A DNA stretch of 64,000 nucleotides from Colletes latitarsis (lineage: Eukaryota > Arthropoda > Insecta > Hymenoptera > Colletidae). The DNA is taken from positions 26,368,001 to 26,432,000 of the forward strand of contig NC_135136.1 of assembly GCF_051014445.1 (NCBI RefSeq). The letters are read 5' to 3'. Positions 10,526 to 22,312 of this stretch are shown piece by piece; the stretch's first letter is position 1, and every line of letters starts with the position of its first letter. The position numbers and the translations under genes are program-made. The notes under the pieces were generated by a model. That model did not search any database and was not told the origin of the DNA. It saw only the letters and a program-made list of their open reading frames with translations.

Positions 10526-11758
10526 GGTGTTACCGACTAAAATATTGATCGGAACCAGGTTTAATTGTCTGTTGCAGTGAGGTGTCACATTACAACGTGA
10601 TTCAAACCAGAGAAAACCTAGGATCTGGCCAACAAGGATGCGGAAATGGCAAAATCATGAGCCAGATGGGGGCATAACCCAGACCTAACCCAGACCTAAC
10701 CGGTGTTATCCTCTAAAATATTGATCGAAACCAGGTTTAATTGTCTGTTTCATTGTGGTTCCACATTACTACGTGATTGAAACCAGAGAAAACCAAGGAT
10801 CCGGCCAACAAGAATGCGGAAAATGCAAAATCATGAGTCAGATGCGGGCATAACCCATACCTAACCCAGACTTAACCGCTGTTACCGACTAAAATACTGA
10901 CCGAATCCAGGTTTAGTTGACTGGTACTGTGTGGTACCACATTACTACGTGATTCAAACACGAAAGAACCCAGGATCTGGCCAACAAGTATGCGAAGAAG
11001 GCAGAATCATGAGCCAGATGCGGGCATAACCCTGACCTAACCCAGACCTAACCGGTGTTATCCTCCAAAATATTGATCGAAACCAAGTTTAATGGACTGT
11101 TTCAGTGTGGTACCATAATTACTACCTGATTCAAACCAGAGAAAACCAAGGATCTGGCCAACAAGTATGCGAAGAGGGCAAAATCATGAGCCAAATGCGG
11201 GAATAACCTAGACCTTACCCAGACCTAACCGGTGTTACCAACTAAAATTCTGATAGAATCCAGGTTTAATGGACTGTTACTGTGTGGTACCACATTACTA
11301 CGTGATTCAAACCCGAAAAAACCCAGAATCTGGCCAACAAGTATGCGAAGAAGGCAAAATCATGAGCCAGATGCGGGCGTAACCCAGACCTAACCCAGAC
11401 CTAACCGGTGTTACCGACTAAAATACTGACCGAATCCAGGTTTAATTGACTGGTATTGTGTGGTACCACATTACTACGTGATTCAAACCCGAAAAAACCC
11501 AGGATCTGGCCAACAAGTTTGCGAAGATGGCAAAATCATGGGCCAGATGCGGGCATAACCCAGACCTAACCCAGACCTAACCGGTGTTATCCTCTAAAAT
11601 ATTGATCGAAACCAGGTTTAATTGTCTGTTTCATTGTGGTTCCACATTACTACGTGATTGAAACCAGAGAAAACCAAGGATCCGGCCAACAAGAATGCGG
11701 AAAAGGCAAAATCATGAGCCAAATGCGGGCATAACTTAGACCTAACCCAGACCTAACC
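10526..11758. repeat. 7-monomer unit, copy 1 (e h f a2 b2 j h)
   Basis: Landmarks are 10526 e, 10702 h, 10878 f, 11054 a2, 11231 b2, 11407 j and 11583 h. The same class order restarts at 11759, 1,233 bp later. Class j appears here for the first time in the window. The e-to-h join carries gcggaaatggc followed by gatgggggc, a feature repeated at the matching joins near 11875 and 14165. The private gggaataacc near 11199 is inherited by distant copies near 28086, 39867, 46197 and 54288. Confidence 0.9.
11679..11684. other. Class h BamHI site (representative)
   Basis: Class h monomers read aaggatccggcc where others read aggatctggcc, creating GGATCC once in each h monomer. Class e monomers read aaacctaggatctgg, creating an AvrII site (for example 10617-10622). 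Because h and e occupy fixed HOR positions, these sites mark the HOR and not the monomer, whereas the KpnI site GGTACC marks most monomers. Confidence 0.85.
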
Positions 11759-12991
11759 GGTGTTACCGACTAAAATATTGATCGGAACCAGGTTTAATTG
11801 TCTGTTGCAGTGAGGTGTCACATTACAACGTGATTCAAACCAGAGAAAACCTAGGATCTGGCCAACAAGGATGCGGAAATGGCAAAATCATGAGCCAGAT
11901 GGGGGCATAACCCAGACCTAACCCAGACCTAACCGGTGTTATCCTCTAAAATATTGATCGAAACCAGGTTTAATTGTCTGTTTCATTGTGGTTCCACATT
12001 ACTACGTGATTGAAACCAGAGAAAACCAAGGATCCGGCCAACAAGAATGCGGAAAATGCAAAATCATGAGTCAGATGCGGGCATAACCCATACCTAACCC
12101 AGACTTAACCGCTGTTACCGACTAAAATACTGACCGAATCCAGGTTTAGTTGACTGGTACTGTGTGGTACCACATTACTACGTGATTCAAACACGAAAGA
12201 ACCCAGGATCTGGCCAACAAGTATGCGAAGAAGGCAGAATCATGAGCCAGATGCGGGCATAACCCTGACCTAACCCAGACCTAACCGGTGTTATCCTCCA
12301 AAATATTGATCGAAACCAAGTTTAATGGACTGTTTCAGTGTGGTACCATAATTACTACCTGATTCAAACCAGAGAAAACCAAGGATCTGGCCAACAAGTA
12401 TGCGAAGAGGGCAAAATCATGAGCCAAATGCGGGCATAACCTAGACCTTACCCAGACCTAACCGGTGTTACCAACTAAAATTCTGATAGAATCCAGGTTT
12501 AATGGACTGTTACTGTGTGGTACCACATTACTACGTGATTCAAACCCGAAAAAACCCAGAATCTGGCCAACAAGTATGCGAAGAAGGCAAAATCATGAGC
12601 CAGATGCGGGCGTAACCCAGACCTAACCCAGACCTAACCGGTGTTACCGACTAAAATACTGACCGAATCCAGGTTTAATTGACTGGTATTGTGTGGTACC
12701 ACATTACTACGTGATTCAAACCCGAAAAAACCCAGGATCTGGCCAACAAGTTTGCGAATATGGCAAAATCATGGGCCAGATGCGGGCATAACCCAGACCT
12801 AACCCAGACCTAACCGGTGTTATCCTCTAAAATATTGATCGAAACCTAGTTTAACGGACTGTTTCAGTGTGGTACCACATTTCTACGTGATTCAAACCCG
12901 AAAAAACCCAGGATATGGCCAACCAGTATGCGAGGAAGGCAAAATCACGAGCCAGATGCGGACATAACCCAGACCTAACCCAGACCTAACC
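11759..12991. repeat. 7-monomer unit, copy 2 (e h f a2 b2 j k)
   Basis: Landmarks are 11759 e, 11935 h, 12111 f, 12287 a2, 12464 b2, 12640 j and 12816 k. This repeats the previous 7-monomer unit at 1,233 bp except that the last monomer is class k, the first k in the window. The k monomer has acatttctacg and then caggatatgg, meaning its right half resembles class c. The stretch from about 11470 to 12890 is duplicated at about 13760-15180 at a constant offset of 2,290 bp (13 monomers). Confidence 0.9.
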
Positions 12992-13872
12992 GGTGTTATC
13001 CTCTAAAATATTGATCGAAACCAAGTTTAATGGACTGTTTCAGTGTGGTACCATAATTACTACGTGATTCAAACCCGAAAAAACACAGGATCTGACCAAC
13101 AAGTATACGAGGAATGCAAAACCATGAGCCAGATGCGGGCATAACCCAGACCTAACCCAGACCTAACCGGTGTTATCCTCTAAAATATTGATCGAAACCT
13201 AGTTTAACGGACTGTTTCAGTGTGGTACCACATTACTACGTGATTCAAACCAGAGAAAACCAAGGATCTGGCCAACTGGTATGCGAAGAAGGCAAAATCA
13301 TGAGCCAGATGCGGGCATAACCTAGACCTTACCCAGACCTAACCGGTGTTACCGACTAAAATACTGACCGAATCCAGGTTTAATTGACTGGTATTGTGTG
13401 GTACCACATTACTACGTGATTCAAACCTGAAAAAACCCAGGATCTGGCCAACAGGTATGCGAAGATGGCAAAATCATGGGCCAGATGCGGGCATAACCCA
13501 GACCTAACCCAGACCTAACCGGTGTTATCCTCTAAAATATTGTTCGAAACCAGGTTTAATTGACTGTTTCAATGTGGTACCACATTACTACGTGATTCAA
13601 ACCCGAAAAAACCCAGGATCTGGCCAACAAGTATGCGAAGAAGGCAAAATCATGAGCCAGATGCGGGCATAACCCAGACCTAACCCAGACCTAACCAGTG
13701 TTATCCTCTAAAATATTGATCGAAACCTAGTTTAACGGACTGTTTCAGAGTGGTACCACATTACTACGTGATTCAAACCAGAGAAAACCCAGGATCTGGC
13801 CAACAAGTTTGCGAAGATGGCAAAATCATGGGCCAGATGCGGGCATAACCCAGACCTAACCCAGACCTAACC
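12992..13872. repeat. Five-monomer spacer a k j m k
   Basis: Landmarks are 12992 a, 13169 k, 13345 j, 13521 m and 13697 k. The class m monomer (attgttcgaa instead of attgatcgaa) is the first of its kind. The a monomer has the private aagtatacgagg, seen again near 18384, 30868, 42474, 48804, 59004 and 60944. This block separates the two copies of the 2,290-bp-offset duplication. Confidence 0.85.
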
Positions 13873-15281
13873 GGTGTTATCCTCTAAAATATTGATCGAA
13901 ACCAGGTTTAATTGTCTGTTTCATTGTGGTTCCACATTACTACGTGATTGAAACCAGAGAAAACCAAGGATCCGGCCAACAAGAATGCGGAAAAGGCAAA
14001 ATCATGAGCCAAATGCGGGCATAACTTAGACCTAACCCAGACCTAACCGGTGTTACCGACTAAAATATTGATCGGAACCAGGTTTAATTGTCTGTTGCAG
14101 TGAGGTGTCACATTACAACGTGATTCAAACCAGAGAAAACCTAGGATCTGGCCAACAAGGATGCGGAAATGGCAAAATCATGAGCCAGATGGGGGCATAA
14201 CCCAGACCTAACCCAGACCTAACCGGTGTTATCCTCTAAAATATTGATCGAAACCAGGTTTAATTGTCTGTTTCATTGTGGTTCCACATTACTACGTGAT
14301 TGAAACCAGAGAAAACCAAGGATCCGGCCAACAAGAATGCGGAAAATGCAAAATCATGAGTCAGATGCGGGCATAACCCATACCTAACCCAGACTTAACC
14401 GCTGTTACCGACTAAAATACTGACCGAATCCAGGTTTAGTTGACTGGTACTGTGTGGTACCACATTACTACGTGATTCAAACACGAAAGAACCCAGGATC
14501 TGGCCAACAAGTATGCGAAGAAGGCAGAATCATGAGCCAGATGCGGGCATAACCCTGACCTAACCCAGACCTAACCGGTGTTATCCTCCAAAATATTGAT
14601 CGAAACCAAGTTTAATGGACTGTTTCAGTGTGGTACCATAATTACTACCTGATTCAAACCAGAGAAAACCAAGGATCTGGCCAACAAGTATGCGAAGAGG
14701 GCAAAATCATGAGCCAAATGCGGGCATAACCTAGACCTTACCCAGACCTAACCGGTGTTACCAACTAAAATTCTGATAGAATCCAGGTTTAATGGACTGT
14801 TACTGTGTGGTACCACATTACTACGTGATTCAAACCCGAAAAAACCCAGAATCTGGCCAACAAGTATGCGAAGAAGGCAAAATCATGAGCCAGATGCGGG
14901 CGTAACCCAGACCTAACCCAGACCTAACCGGTGTTACCGACTAAAATACTGACCGAATCCAGGTTTAATTGACTGGTATTGTGTGGTACCACATTACTAC
15001 GTGATTCAAACCCGAAAAAACCCAGGATCTGGCCAACAAGTTTGCGAATATGGCAAAATCATGGGCCAGATGCGGGCATAACCCAGACCTAACCCAGACC
15101 TAACCGGTGTTATCCTCTAAAATATTGATCGAAACCTAGTTTAACGGACTGTTTCAGTGTGGTACCACATTACTACGTGATTCAAACCAGAGAAAACCAA
15201 GGATCTGGCCAACTGGTATGCGAAGAAGGCAAAATCATGAGCCAGATGCGGGCATAACCAAGACCTAACCCAGACCTAACA
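13873..15281. repeat. h plus 7-monomer unit, copy 3 (h e h f a2 b2 j k)
   Basis: Landmarks are 13873 h, 14049 e, 14225 h, 14401 f, 14577 a2, 14754 b2, 14930 j and 15106 k. It matches 11583-12890 at an offset of 2,290 bp. The e-to-k part is the third 1,233-bp 7-monomer unit. The block and the following monomers up to about 15730 match 28644-30500 at an offset of 14,771 bp, so they contributed to spacer block S further right. Confidence 0.9.
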
Positions 15282-18200
15282 GGTGTTATCCTCTAAAATA
15301 TTGATCGAAACCAAGTTTAATGGACTATTTCAGTGTGATACCACATTGCTACGTGATTCAAACCAGACGAAACCCAGGATCTGGCCAACGAGAATGCGGA
15401 AATGGCAAAACCATGAGCCAGATGCGGGCATAACCCAGACCTAACCCAGACCTAACCGGTGTTATCCTCTAAAATATTGATCGAAACCTAGTTTAACGGA
15501 CTGTTTCAGAGTGGTACCACATTACTACGTGATTCAAACCAGAGAAAACCAAGGATCTGGCCAACTGGTATGCGAAGAAGGCAAAATCATGAGCCAGATG
15601 CGGGCATAACCTAGACCTTACCCAGACCTAACCGGTGTTACCGACTAAAATACTGACCGAATCCAGGTTTAATTGACTGGTATTGTGTGGTACCACATTA
15701 CTACGTGATTCAAACCCGAAAAAACCCAGGATCTGGCCAACAGGTATGGGAAGATGGCAAAATCATGGGCCAGATGCGGGCATAACCCAGACCTAACCCA
15801 GACCTAACCGGTGTTATCCTCTAAAATATTGTTCGAAACCAGGTTTAATTGACTGTTTCAATGTGGTACCACATTACTACGTGATTCAAACCCGAAAAAA
15901 CCCAGGATCTGGCCAACAAGTATGCGAAGAAGGCAAAATCATGAGCCAGATGCGGGCATAACCCAGACCTAACCCAGACCTAACCAGTGTTATCCTCCAA
16001 AATGTGGACCGACACCAGGTTTAATTGACCGTTTCAGTGTGGTACCACATTACTACGTGATTCAAACCCGAAAAAACACAGGATCTGACCAACAAGTATG
16101 CGAGGAATGCAAAATCATGAGCCAGATGCGGGCATAACTTAGACCTAACCCAGACCTAACCGGTGTTACCGACTAAAATATTGATCGGAACGAGGTTTAA
16201 TTGACTGGTATTGTGTGGTACCACATTACTACGTGATTCAAACCCGAAAAAACCCAGGATCTGGCCAACAAGTATGCGAAGAAGGCAAAATCATGAGCCA
16301 GATGCGGGCGTAACCCAGACCTAACCCAGATCTAACCGGTGTTACCGACTAAAATACTGACCGAATCCAGGTTTAATTGACTGGTATTGTGTGGTACCAC
16401 ATTACTACGTGATTCAAACCCGAAAAAACCCAGGATCTGGCCAACAAGTTTGCGAAGATGGCAAAATCATGGGCCAGATGCGGGCATAACCCAGACCTTA
16501 CCCAGACCTAACCGGTGTTACCAACTAAAATTCTGATAGAATCCAGGTTTAATGGACTGTTACTGTGTGGTACCACATTACTACGTGATTCAAACCCGAA
16601 AAAACCCAGAATCTGGCCAACAAGTATGCGAAGAAGGCAAAATCATGAGCCAGATGCGGGCGTAACCCAGACCTAACCCAGATCTAACCGGTGTTACCGA
16701 CTAAAATACTGACCGAATCCAGGTTTAATTGACTGGTATTGTGTGGTACCACATTACTACGTGATTCAAACCCGAAAAAACCCAGGATCTGGCCAACAAG
16801 TTTGCGAAGATGGCAAAATCATGGGCCAGATGCGGGCATAACCCAGACCTAACCCAGACCTAACCGGTGTTATCCTCTAAAATATTGATCGAAACCTAGT
16901 TTAACGGACTGTTTCAGTGTGGTACCACATTACTACGTGATTCAAACCAGAGAAAACCAAGGATCTGGCCAACTGGTATGCGAAGAAGGCAAAATCATGA
17001 GCCAGATGCGGGCATAACCAAGACCTAACCCAGACCTAACAAGTGTTATCCTCTAAAATATTGATCGAAACCCAGTTTAATGGACTATTTCAGTGTGATA
17101 CCACATTGCTAGTGATTCAAACCAGACGAAACCCAGGATCTGGCCAACGAGTATGCGGAAATGGCAAAACCATGGGCCAGATGCGGGCATAACCCAGACC
17201 TAACCCAGACCTAACCGGTGTTATCCTCTAAAATATTGATCGTAACCTAGTTTAACGGACTGTTTCAGTGTGGTACCACATTACTACGTGATTCAAACCA
17301 GAGAAAACCAAGGATCTGGCCAACTGGTATGCGAAGAAGGCAAAATCATGAGCCAGATGCGGGCATAACCTAGACCTTACCCAGACCTAACCGGTGTTAC
17401 CGACTAAAATACTGACCGAATCCAGGTTTAATTGGCTGGTATTGTGTGGTACCACATTACTACGTGATTCAAACCTGAAAAAACCCAGGATCTGGCCAAC
17501 AGGTATGCGAAGATGGCAAAATCATGGGCCAGATGCGGGCATAACCCAGACCTAACCCAGACCTAACCGGTGTTATCCTCTAAAATATTGTTCGAAACCA
17601 GGTTTAATTGACTGTTTCAATGTGGTACCACATTACTACGTGATTCAAACCCGAAAAAACCCAGGATCTGGCCAACAAGTATGCGAAGAAGGCAAAATCA
17701 TGAGCCAAATGCGGGCATAACCTAGACCTTATCCAGACCTAACCGGTGTTACCGACTAAAATACTGACCGAATCCAGGTTTAATTGACTGGTATTGTGTG
17801 GTACCACATTACTACGTGATTCAAACCCGAAAAAACCCCAGGATCTGGCCAACACGTATGCGAAGATGGCAAAATCATGGGCCAGATGCGGGCATAACCC
17901 AGACCTAACCCAGACCTAACCAGTGTTATCCTCCAAAATGTGGACCGACACCAGGTTTAATTGACCGTTTCAGTGTGGTACCACATTACTACGGGATTCA
18001 GACCCGAAAAAACCCAGGATATGGCCAACCAGTATGCGAGGAAGGCAAAATCACGAGCCAGATGCGGACATAACCCAGACCTAACCCAGACCTAACCGGT
18101 GTTATCCTCTAAAATATTGATCGAAACCAAGTTTAATGGACTGTTTCAGTGTGGTACCACATTTCTACGTGATTCAAACCCGAAAAAACCCAGGATATGG

Positions 18201-18802
18201 CCAACCAGTATGCGAGGAAGGCAAAATCACGAGCCAGATGCGGACATAACCCAGACCTAACCCAGACCTAACCGGTGTTATCCTCTAAAATATTGATCGA
18301 AACCAAGTTTAATGGACTGTTTCAGTGTGGTACCATAATTACTACGTGATTCAAACCCGAAAAAACACAGGATCTGACCAACAAGTATACGAGGAATGCA
18401 AAACCATGAGCCAGATGCGGGCATAACCCAGACCTAACCCAGACCTAACCGGTGTTATCCTCTAAAATATTGATCGAAACCTAGTTTAACGGACTGTTTC
18501 AGTGTGGTACCACATTACTACGTGATTCAAACCAGAGAAAACCAAGGATCTGGCCAACTGGTATGCGAAGAAGGAAAAATCATGAGCCAGATGCGGGCAT
18601 AACCTAGACCTTACCCAGACCTAACCGGTGTTACCGACTAAAATACTGACCGAATCCAGGTTTAATTGACTGGTATTGTGTGGTACCACATTACTACGTG
18701 ATTCAAACCTGAAAAAACCCAGGATCTGGCCAACAGGTATGCGAAGATGGCAAAATCATGGGCCAGATGCGGGCATAACCCAGACCTAACCCAGACCTAA
18801 CC
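15282..18802. repeat. 20-monomer transition block with classes j k l m
   Basis: Landmarks: 15282 l, 15458 k, 15634 j, 15810 m, 15986 c, 16162 e/j, 16338 j, 16514 b2, 16690 j, 16866 k, 17042 l, 17217 k, 17393 j, 17569 m, 17745 j, 17922 c, 18098 a, 18274 a, 18451 k, 18627 j. Class l appears here first. A k-l-k-j-m series occurs at 15106-15985 and again at 16866-17744. The portion 16866-18450 is copied 40.6 kb away. The last monomers a a k j lead into the 20-monomer HOR, as they also do at 30581-31285. Confidence 0.88.
16162..16337. repeat. Hybrid e/j monomer
   Basis: The left part is class e (aaaatattgatcggaac) and the right part is class j (ttgactggtattgtgtgg). The switch lies near aggtttaattg, around 16193-16205, and the monomer has gaacgagg where class e normally has gaaccagg. 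The following j, b2, j series contains a local duplicate marked by a private cagatctaacc near 16327 and 16679, so a two-monomer duplication (about 352 bp) took place right after the hybrid. Confidence 0.8.
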
Positions 18803-20562
18803 GGTGTTATCCTCTAAAATATTGATCGAAACCAGGTTTAATTGTCTGTTTCATTGTGGTTCCACATTACTACGTGATTGAAACCAGAGAAAACCAAGGA
18901 TCCGGCCAACAAGAATGCGGAAAAGGCAAAATCATGAGCCAAATGCGGGCATAACTTAGACCTAACCCAGACCTAACCGGTGTTACCGACTAAAATATTG
19001 ATCGGAACCAGGTTTAATTGTCTGTTGCAGCGAGGTGTCACATTACAACGTGATTCAAACCAGAGAAAACCTAGGATCTGGCCAACAAGGATGCGGAAAA
19101 GGCAAAATCATGAGCCAGATGGGGGCATAACCCAGACCTAACCCAGACCTAACCGGTGTTATCCTCTAAAATATTGATCGAAACCAGGTTTAATTGTCTG
19201 TTTCATTGTGGTTCCACATTACTACGTGATTGAAACCAGAGAAAACCAAGGATCCGGCCAACAAGAATGCGGAAAATGCAAAATCATGAGTCAGATGCGG
19301 GCATAACCCATACCTAACCCAGACTTAACCGCTGTTACCGACTAAAATACTGACCGAATCCAGGTTTAGTTGACTGGTACTGTGTGGTACCACATTACTA
19401 CGTGATTCAAACACGAAAGAACCCGGGATCTGGCCAACAAGTATGCGAAGAAGGCAGAATCATGAGCCAGATGCGGGCATAACCCTGACCTAACCCAGAC
19501 CTAACCGGTGTTATCCTCCAAAATATTGATCGAAACCAAGTTTAATGGACTGTTTCAGTGTGGTACCATAATTACTACCTGATTCAAACCAGAGAAAACC
19601 AAGGATCTAGCCAACAAGTATGCGAAGAGGGCAAAATCATGAGCCAAATGCGGGCATAACCTAGACCTTACCCAGACCTAACCGGTGTTACCAACTAAAA
19701 TTCTGATAGAATCCAGGTTTAATGGACTGTTACTGTGTGGTACCACATTACTACGTGATTCAAACCCGAAAAAACCCAGAATCTGGCCAACAAGTATGCG
19801 AAGAAGGCAAAATCATGAGCCAGATGCGGGCGTAACCCAGACCTAACCCAGACCTAACCGGTGTTACCGACTAAAATACTGACCGAATCCAGGTTTAATT
19901 GACTGGTATTGTGTGGTACCACATTACTACGTGATTCAAACCAGAGAAAACCAAGGATCTGGCCAACTGGTATGCGAAGAAGGCAAAATCATGAGCCAGA
20001 TGCGGGCATAACCAAGACCTAACCCAGACCTAACAGGTGTTATCCTCTAAAATATTGATCGAAACCAAGTTTAATGGACTATTTCAGAGTGATACCACAT
20101 TGCTACGTGATTCAAACCAGACGAAACCCAGGATCTGGCCAACGAGAATGCGGAAATGGCAAAACCATGAGCCAGATGCGGGCATAACCCAGACCTAACC
20201 CAGACCTAACCGGTGTTATCCTCCAAAATATTGATCGAAACCTAGTTTAACGGACTGTTTCAGAGTGGTACCACATTACTACGTGATTCAAACCAGAGAA
20301 AACCAAGGATCTGGCCAACTGGTATGCGAAGAAGGCAAAATCATGAGCCAGATGCGGGCATAACCTAGACCTTACCCAGACCTAACCGGTGTTACCGACT
20401 AAAATACTGACCGAATCCAGGTTTAATTGACTGGTATTTTGTGGTACCACATTACTACGTGATTCAAACCCGAAAAAGCCAGGATCTGGCCAACAAGTAT
20501 GCGAAGAAGGCAAAATCATGAGCCAGATGCGGGCATAACCCAGACCTAACCCAGACCTAACC

Positions 20563-20738
20563 GGTGTTATCCTCTAAAATATTGTTCGAAACCAGGTTTA
20601 ATTGTCTGTTTCATTGTGGTTCCACATTACTACGTGATTGAAACCAGAGAAAACCAAGGATCCGGCCAACAAGAATGCGGAAAATGCTAAATCATGAGTC
20701 AGATGCGGGCATAACCCATACCTAACCCAGACTTAACC
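20563..20738. repeat. Hybrid m/h monomer inside the 20-monomer HOR
   Basis: The monomer begins as class m (atattgttcgaaacc) and continues as class h (ttgtctgtttcattgtgg, then ggatccgg). The private aaatgctaaatc follows (normally aaatgcaaaatc). The same hybrid with the same private t is present in every copy of this HOR segment, near 24195, 33168, 35976, 44235, 51105, 60247 and 63244. It is therefore a founding event of the HOR and a convenient tag for it. Confidence 0.85.
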
Positions 20739-21241
20739 GCTGTTACCGACTAAAATACTGACCGAATCCAGGTTTAGTTACCTGGTACTGTGTGGTACCA
20801 CATTACTACGTGATTCAAACACGATAGAACCCAGGATCTGGCCAACAAGTATGCGAAGAAGGCAGAATCATGAGCCAGATGCGGGCATAACCCTGACCTA
20901 ACCCAGACCTAACCGGTGTTATCCTCCAAAATATTGATCGAAACCAAGTTTAATGGACTGTTTCAGTGTGGTACCATAATTACTACCTGATTCAAACCAG
21001 AGAAAACCAAGGATCTGGCCAACAAGTATGCGAAGAGGGCAAAATCATGAGCCAAATGCGGGCATAACCTAGACCTTACCCAGACCTAACCGGTGTTACC
21101 AACTAAAATTCTGATAGAATCCAGGTTTAATGGACTGTTACTGTGTGGTACCACATTACTACGTGATTCAAACCCGAAAAAACCCAGAATCTGGCCAACA
21201 AGTATGCGAAGAAGGCAAAATCATGAGCCAGATGCGGGCGG

Positions 21242-21256
21242 AACCCAGACCTAACC
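21242..21256. repeat. 11-bp subrepeat, one-copy form
   Basis: A single aacccagacct precedes the landmark at 21257, giving a 165-bp interval. The same reduced form precedes 24768, 33741, 36549 and 51676, all at the same position of the 20-monomer HOR, so it is inherited. One more, before 42880, is at a different HOR position and is independent. The copies at 21257, 24768 and 36549 have gggcggaaccc, and those at 33741 and 51676 have gggcgtaaccc. Confidence 0.88.
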
Positions 21257-22312
21257 GGTGTTACCGACTAAAATACTGACCGAATCCAGGTTTAATTGAC
21301 TGGTATTGTGTGGTACCACATTACTACGTCATTCAAACCCGAAAAAACCCAGGATCTGGCCAACAAGTTTGCGAAGATGGCAAAATCATGGGCCAGATGC
21401 GGGCATAACCCAGACCTAACCCAGACCTAACCGGTGTTATCCTCTAAAATATTGATCGAAACCTAGTTTAACGGACTGTTTCAGTGTGGTACCACATTAC
21501 TACGTGATTCAAACCAGAGAAAACCAAGGATCTGGCCAACTGGTATGCGAAGAAGGCAAAATCATGAGCCAGATGCGGGCATAACCAAGACCTAACCCAG
21601 ACCTAACAGGTGTTATCCTCTAAAATATTGATCGAAACCCAGTTTAATGGACTATTTCAGTGTGATACCACATTGCTACGTGATTCAAACCAGACGAAAC
21701 CCAGGATCTGGCCAACGAGAATGCGGAAATGGCAAAACCATGAGCCAGATGCGGGCATAACCCAGACCTAACCCAGACCTAACCGGTGTTACCGACTAAA
21801 ATACTGACCGAATCCAGGTTTAATTGGCTGGTATGGTGTGGTACCACATTACTACGTGATTCAAACCTGAAAAAACCCAGGATCTGGCCAACAGGTATGC
21901 GAAGATGGCAAAATCATGGGCCAGATGCGGGCATAACCCAGACCTAACCCAGACCTAACCGGTGTTATCCTCTAAAATATTGTTCGAAACCAGGTTTAAT
22001 TGACTGTTTCAATGTGGTACAACATTACTACGTGATTCAAACCCGAAAAAACCCAGGATCTGGCCAACACGTATGCGAAGAAGGCAAAATCATGAGCCAG
22101 ATGCGGGCATAACCCAGACCTAACCCAGACCTAACCAGTGTTATCCTCCACAATGTGGACCGACACCAGGTTTAATTGACCGTTTCAGTGTGGTACCACA
22201 TTACTACGTGATTCAAACCCGAAAAAACCCAGGATATGGCCAACCAGTATGCGAGGAAGGCAAAATCACGAGCCAGATGCGGACATAACCCAGACCTAAC
22301 CCAGACCTAACC

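Larger units (their letters stand above)
18803..22312. repeat. 20-monomer higher-order repeat, copy 1 (3,510 bp)
   Basis: Landmarks: 18803 h, 18979 e, 19155 h, 19331 f, 19507 a2, 19684 b2, 19860 j, 20036 l, 20212 k, 20388 j, 20563 m/h hybrid, 20739 f, 20915 a2, 21092 b2, 21257 j, 21433 k, 21609 l, 21785 j, 21961 m, 22137 c. Private markers shared with copy 2 at exactly +3,510 are acccgggatc (19421 and 22931) and aaggatctag (19601 and 23111). The h-f-a2-b2-j core occurs twice within the unit, so the HOR itself looks like a fused duplicate. The interval before 21257 is 165 bp, from loss of one 11-bp subrepeat. Confidence 0.95.

Noticed and set aside
18000..18015. tRNA-like B box (gattcaaaccc) suggesting a SINE-derived satellite
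   Set aside because: It resembles the GGTTCAAACCC consensus with mismatches, but no A box lies at the right distance upstream and no tRNA fold could be built. One class (cgggattcaaacccg) can form a 4-bp stem, too little to support a claim.
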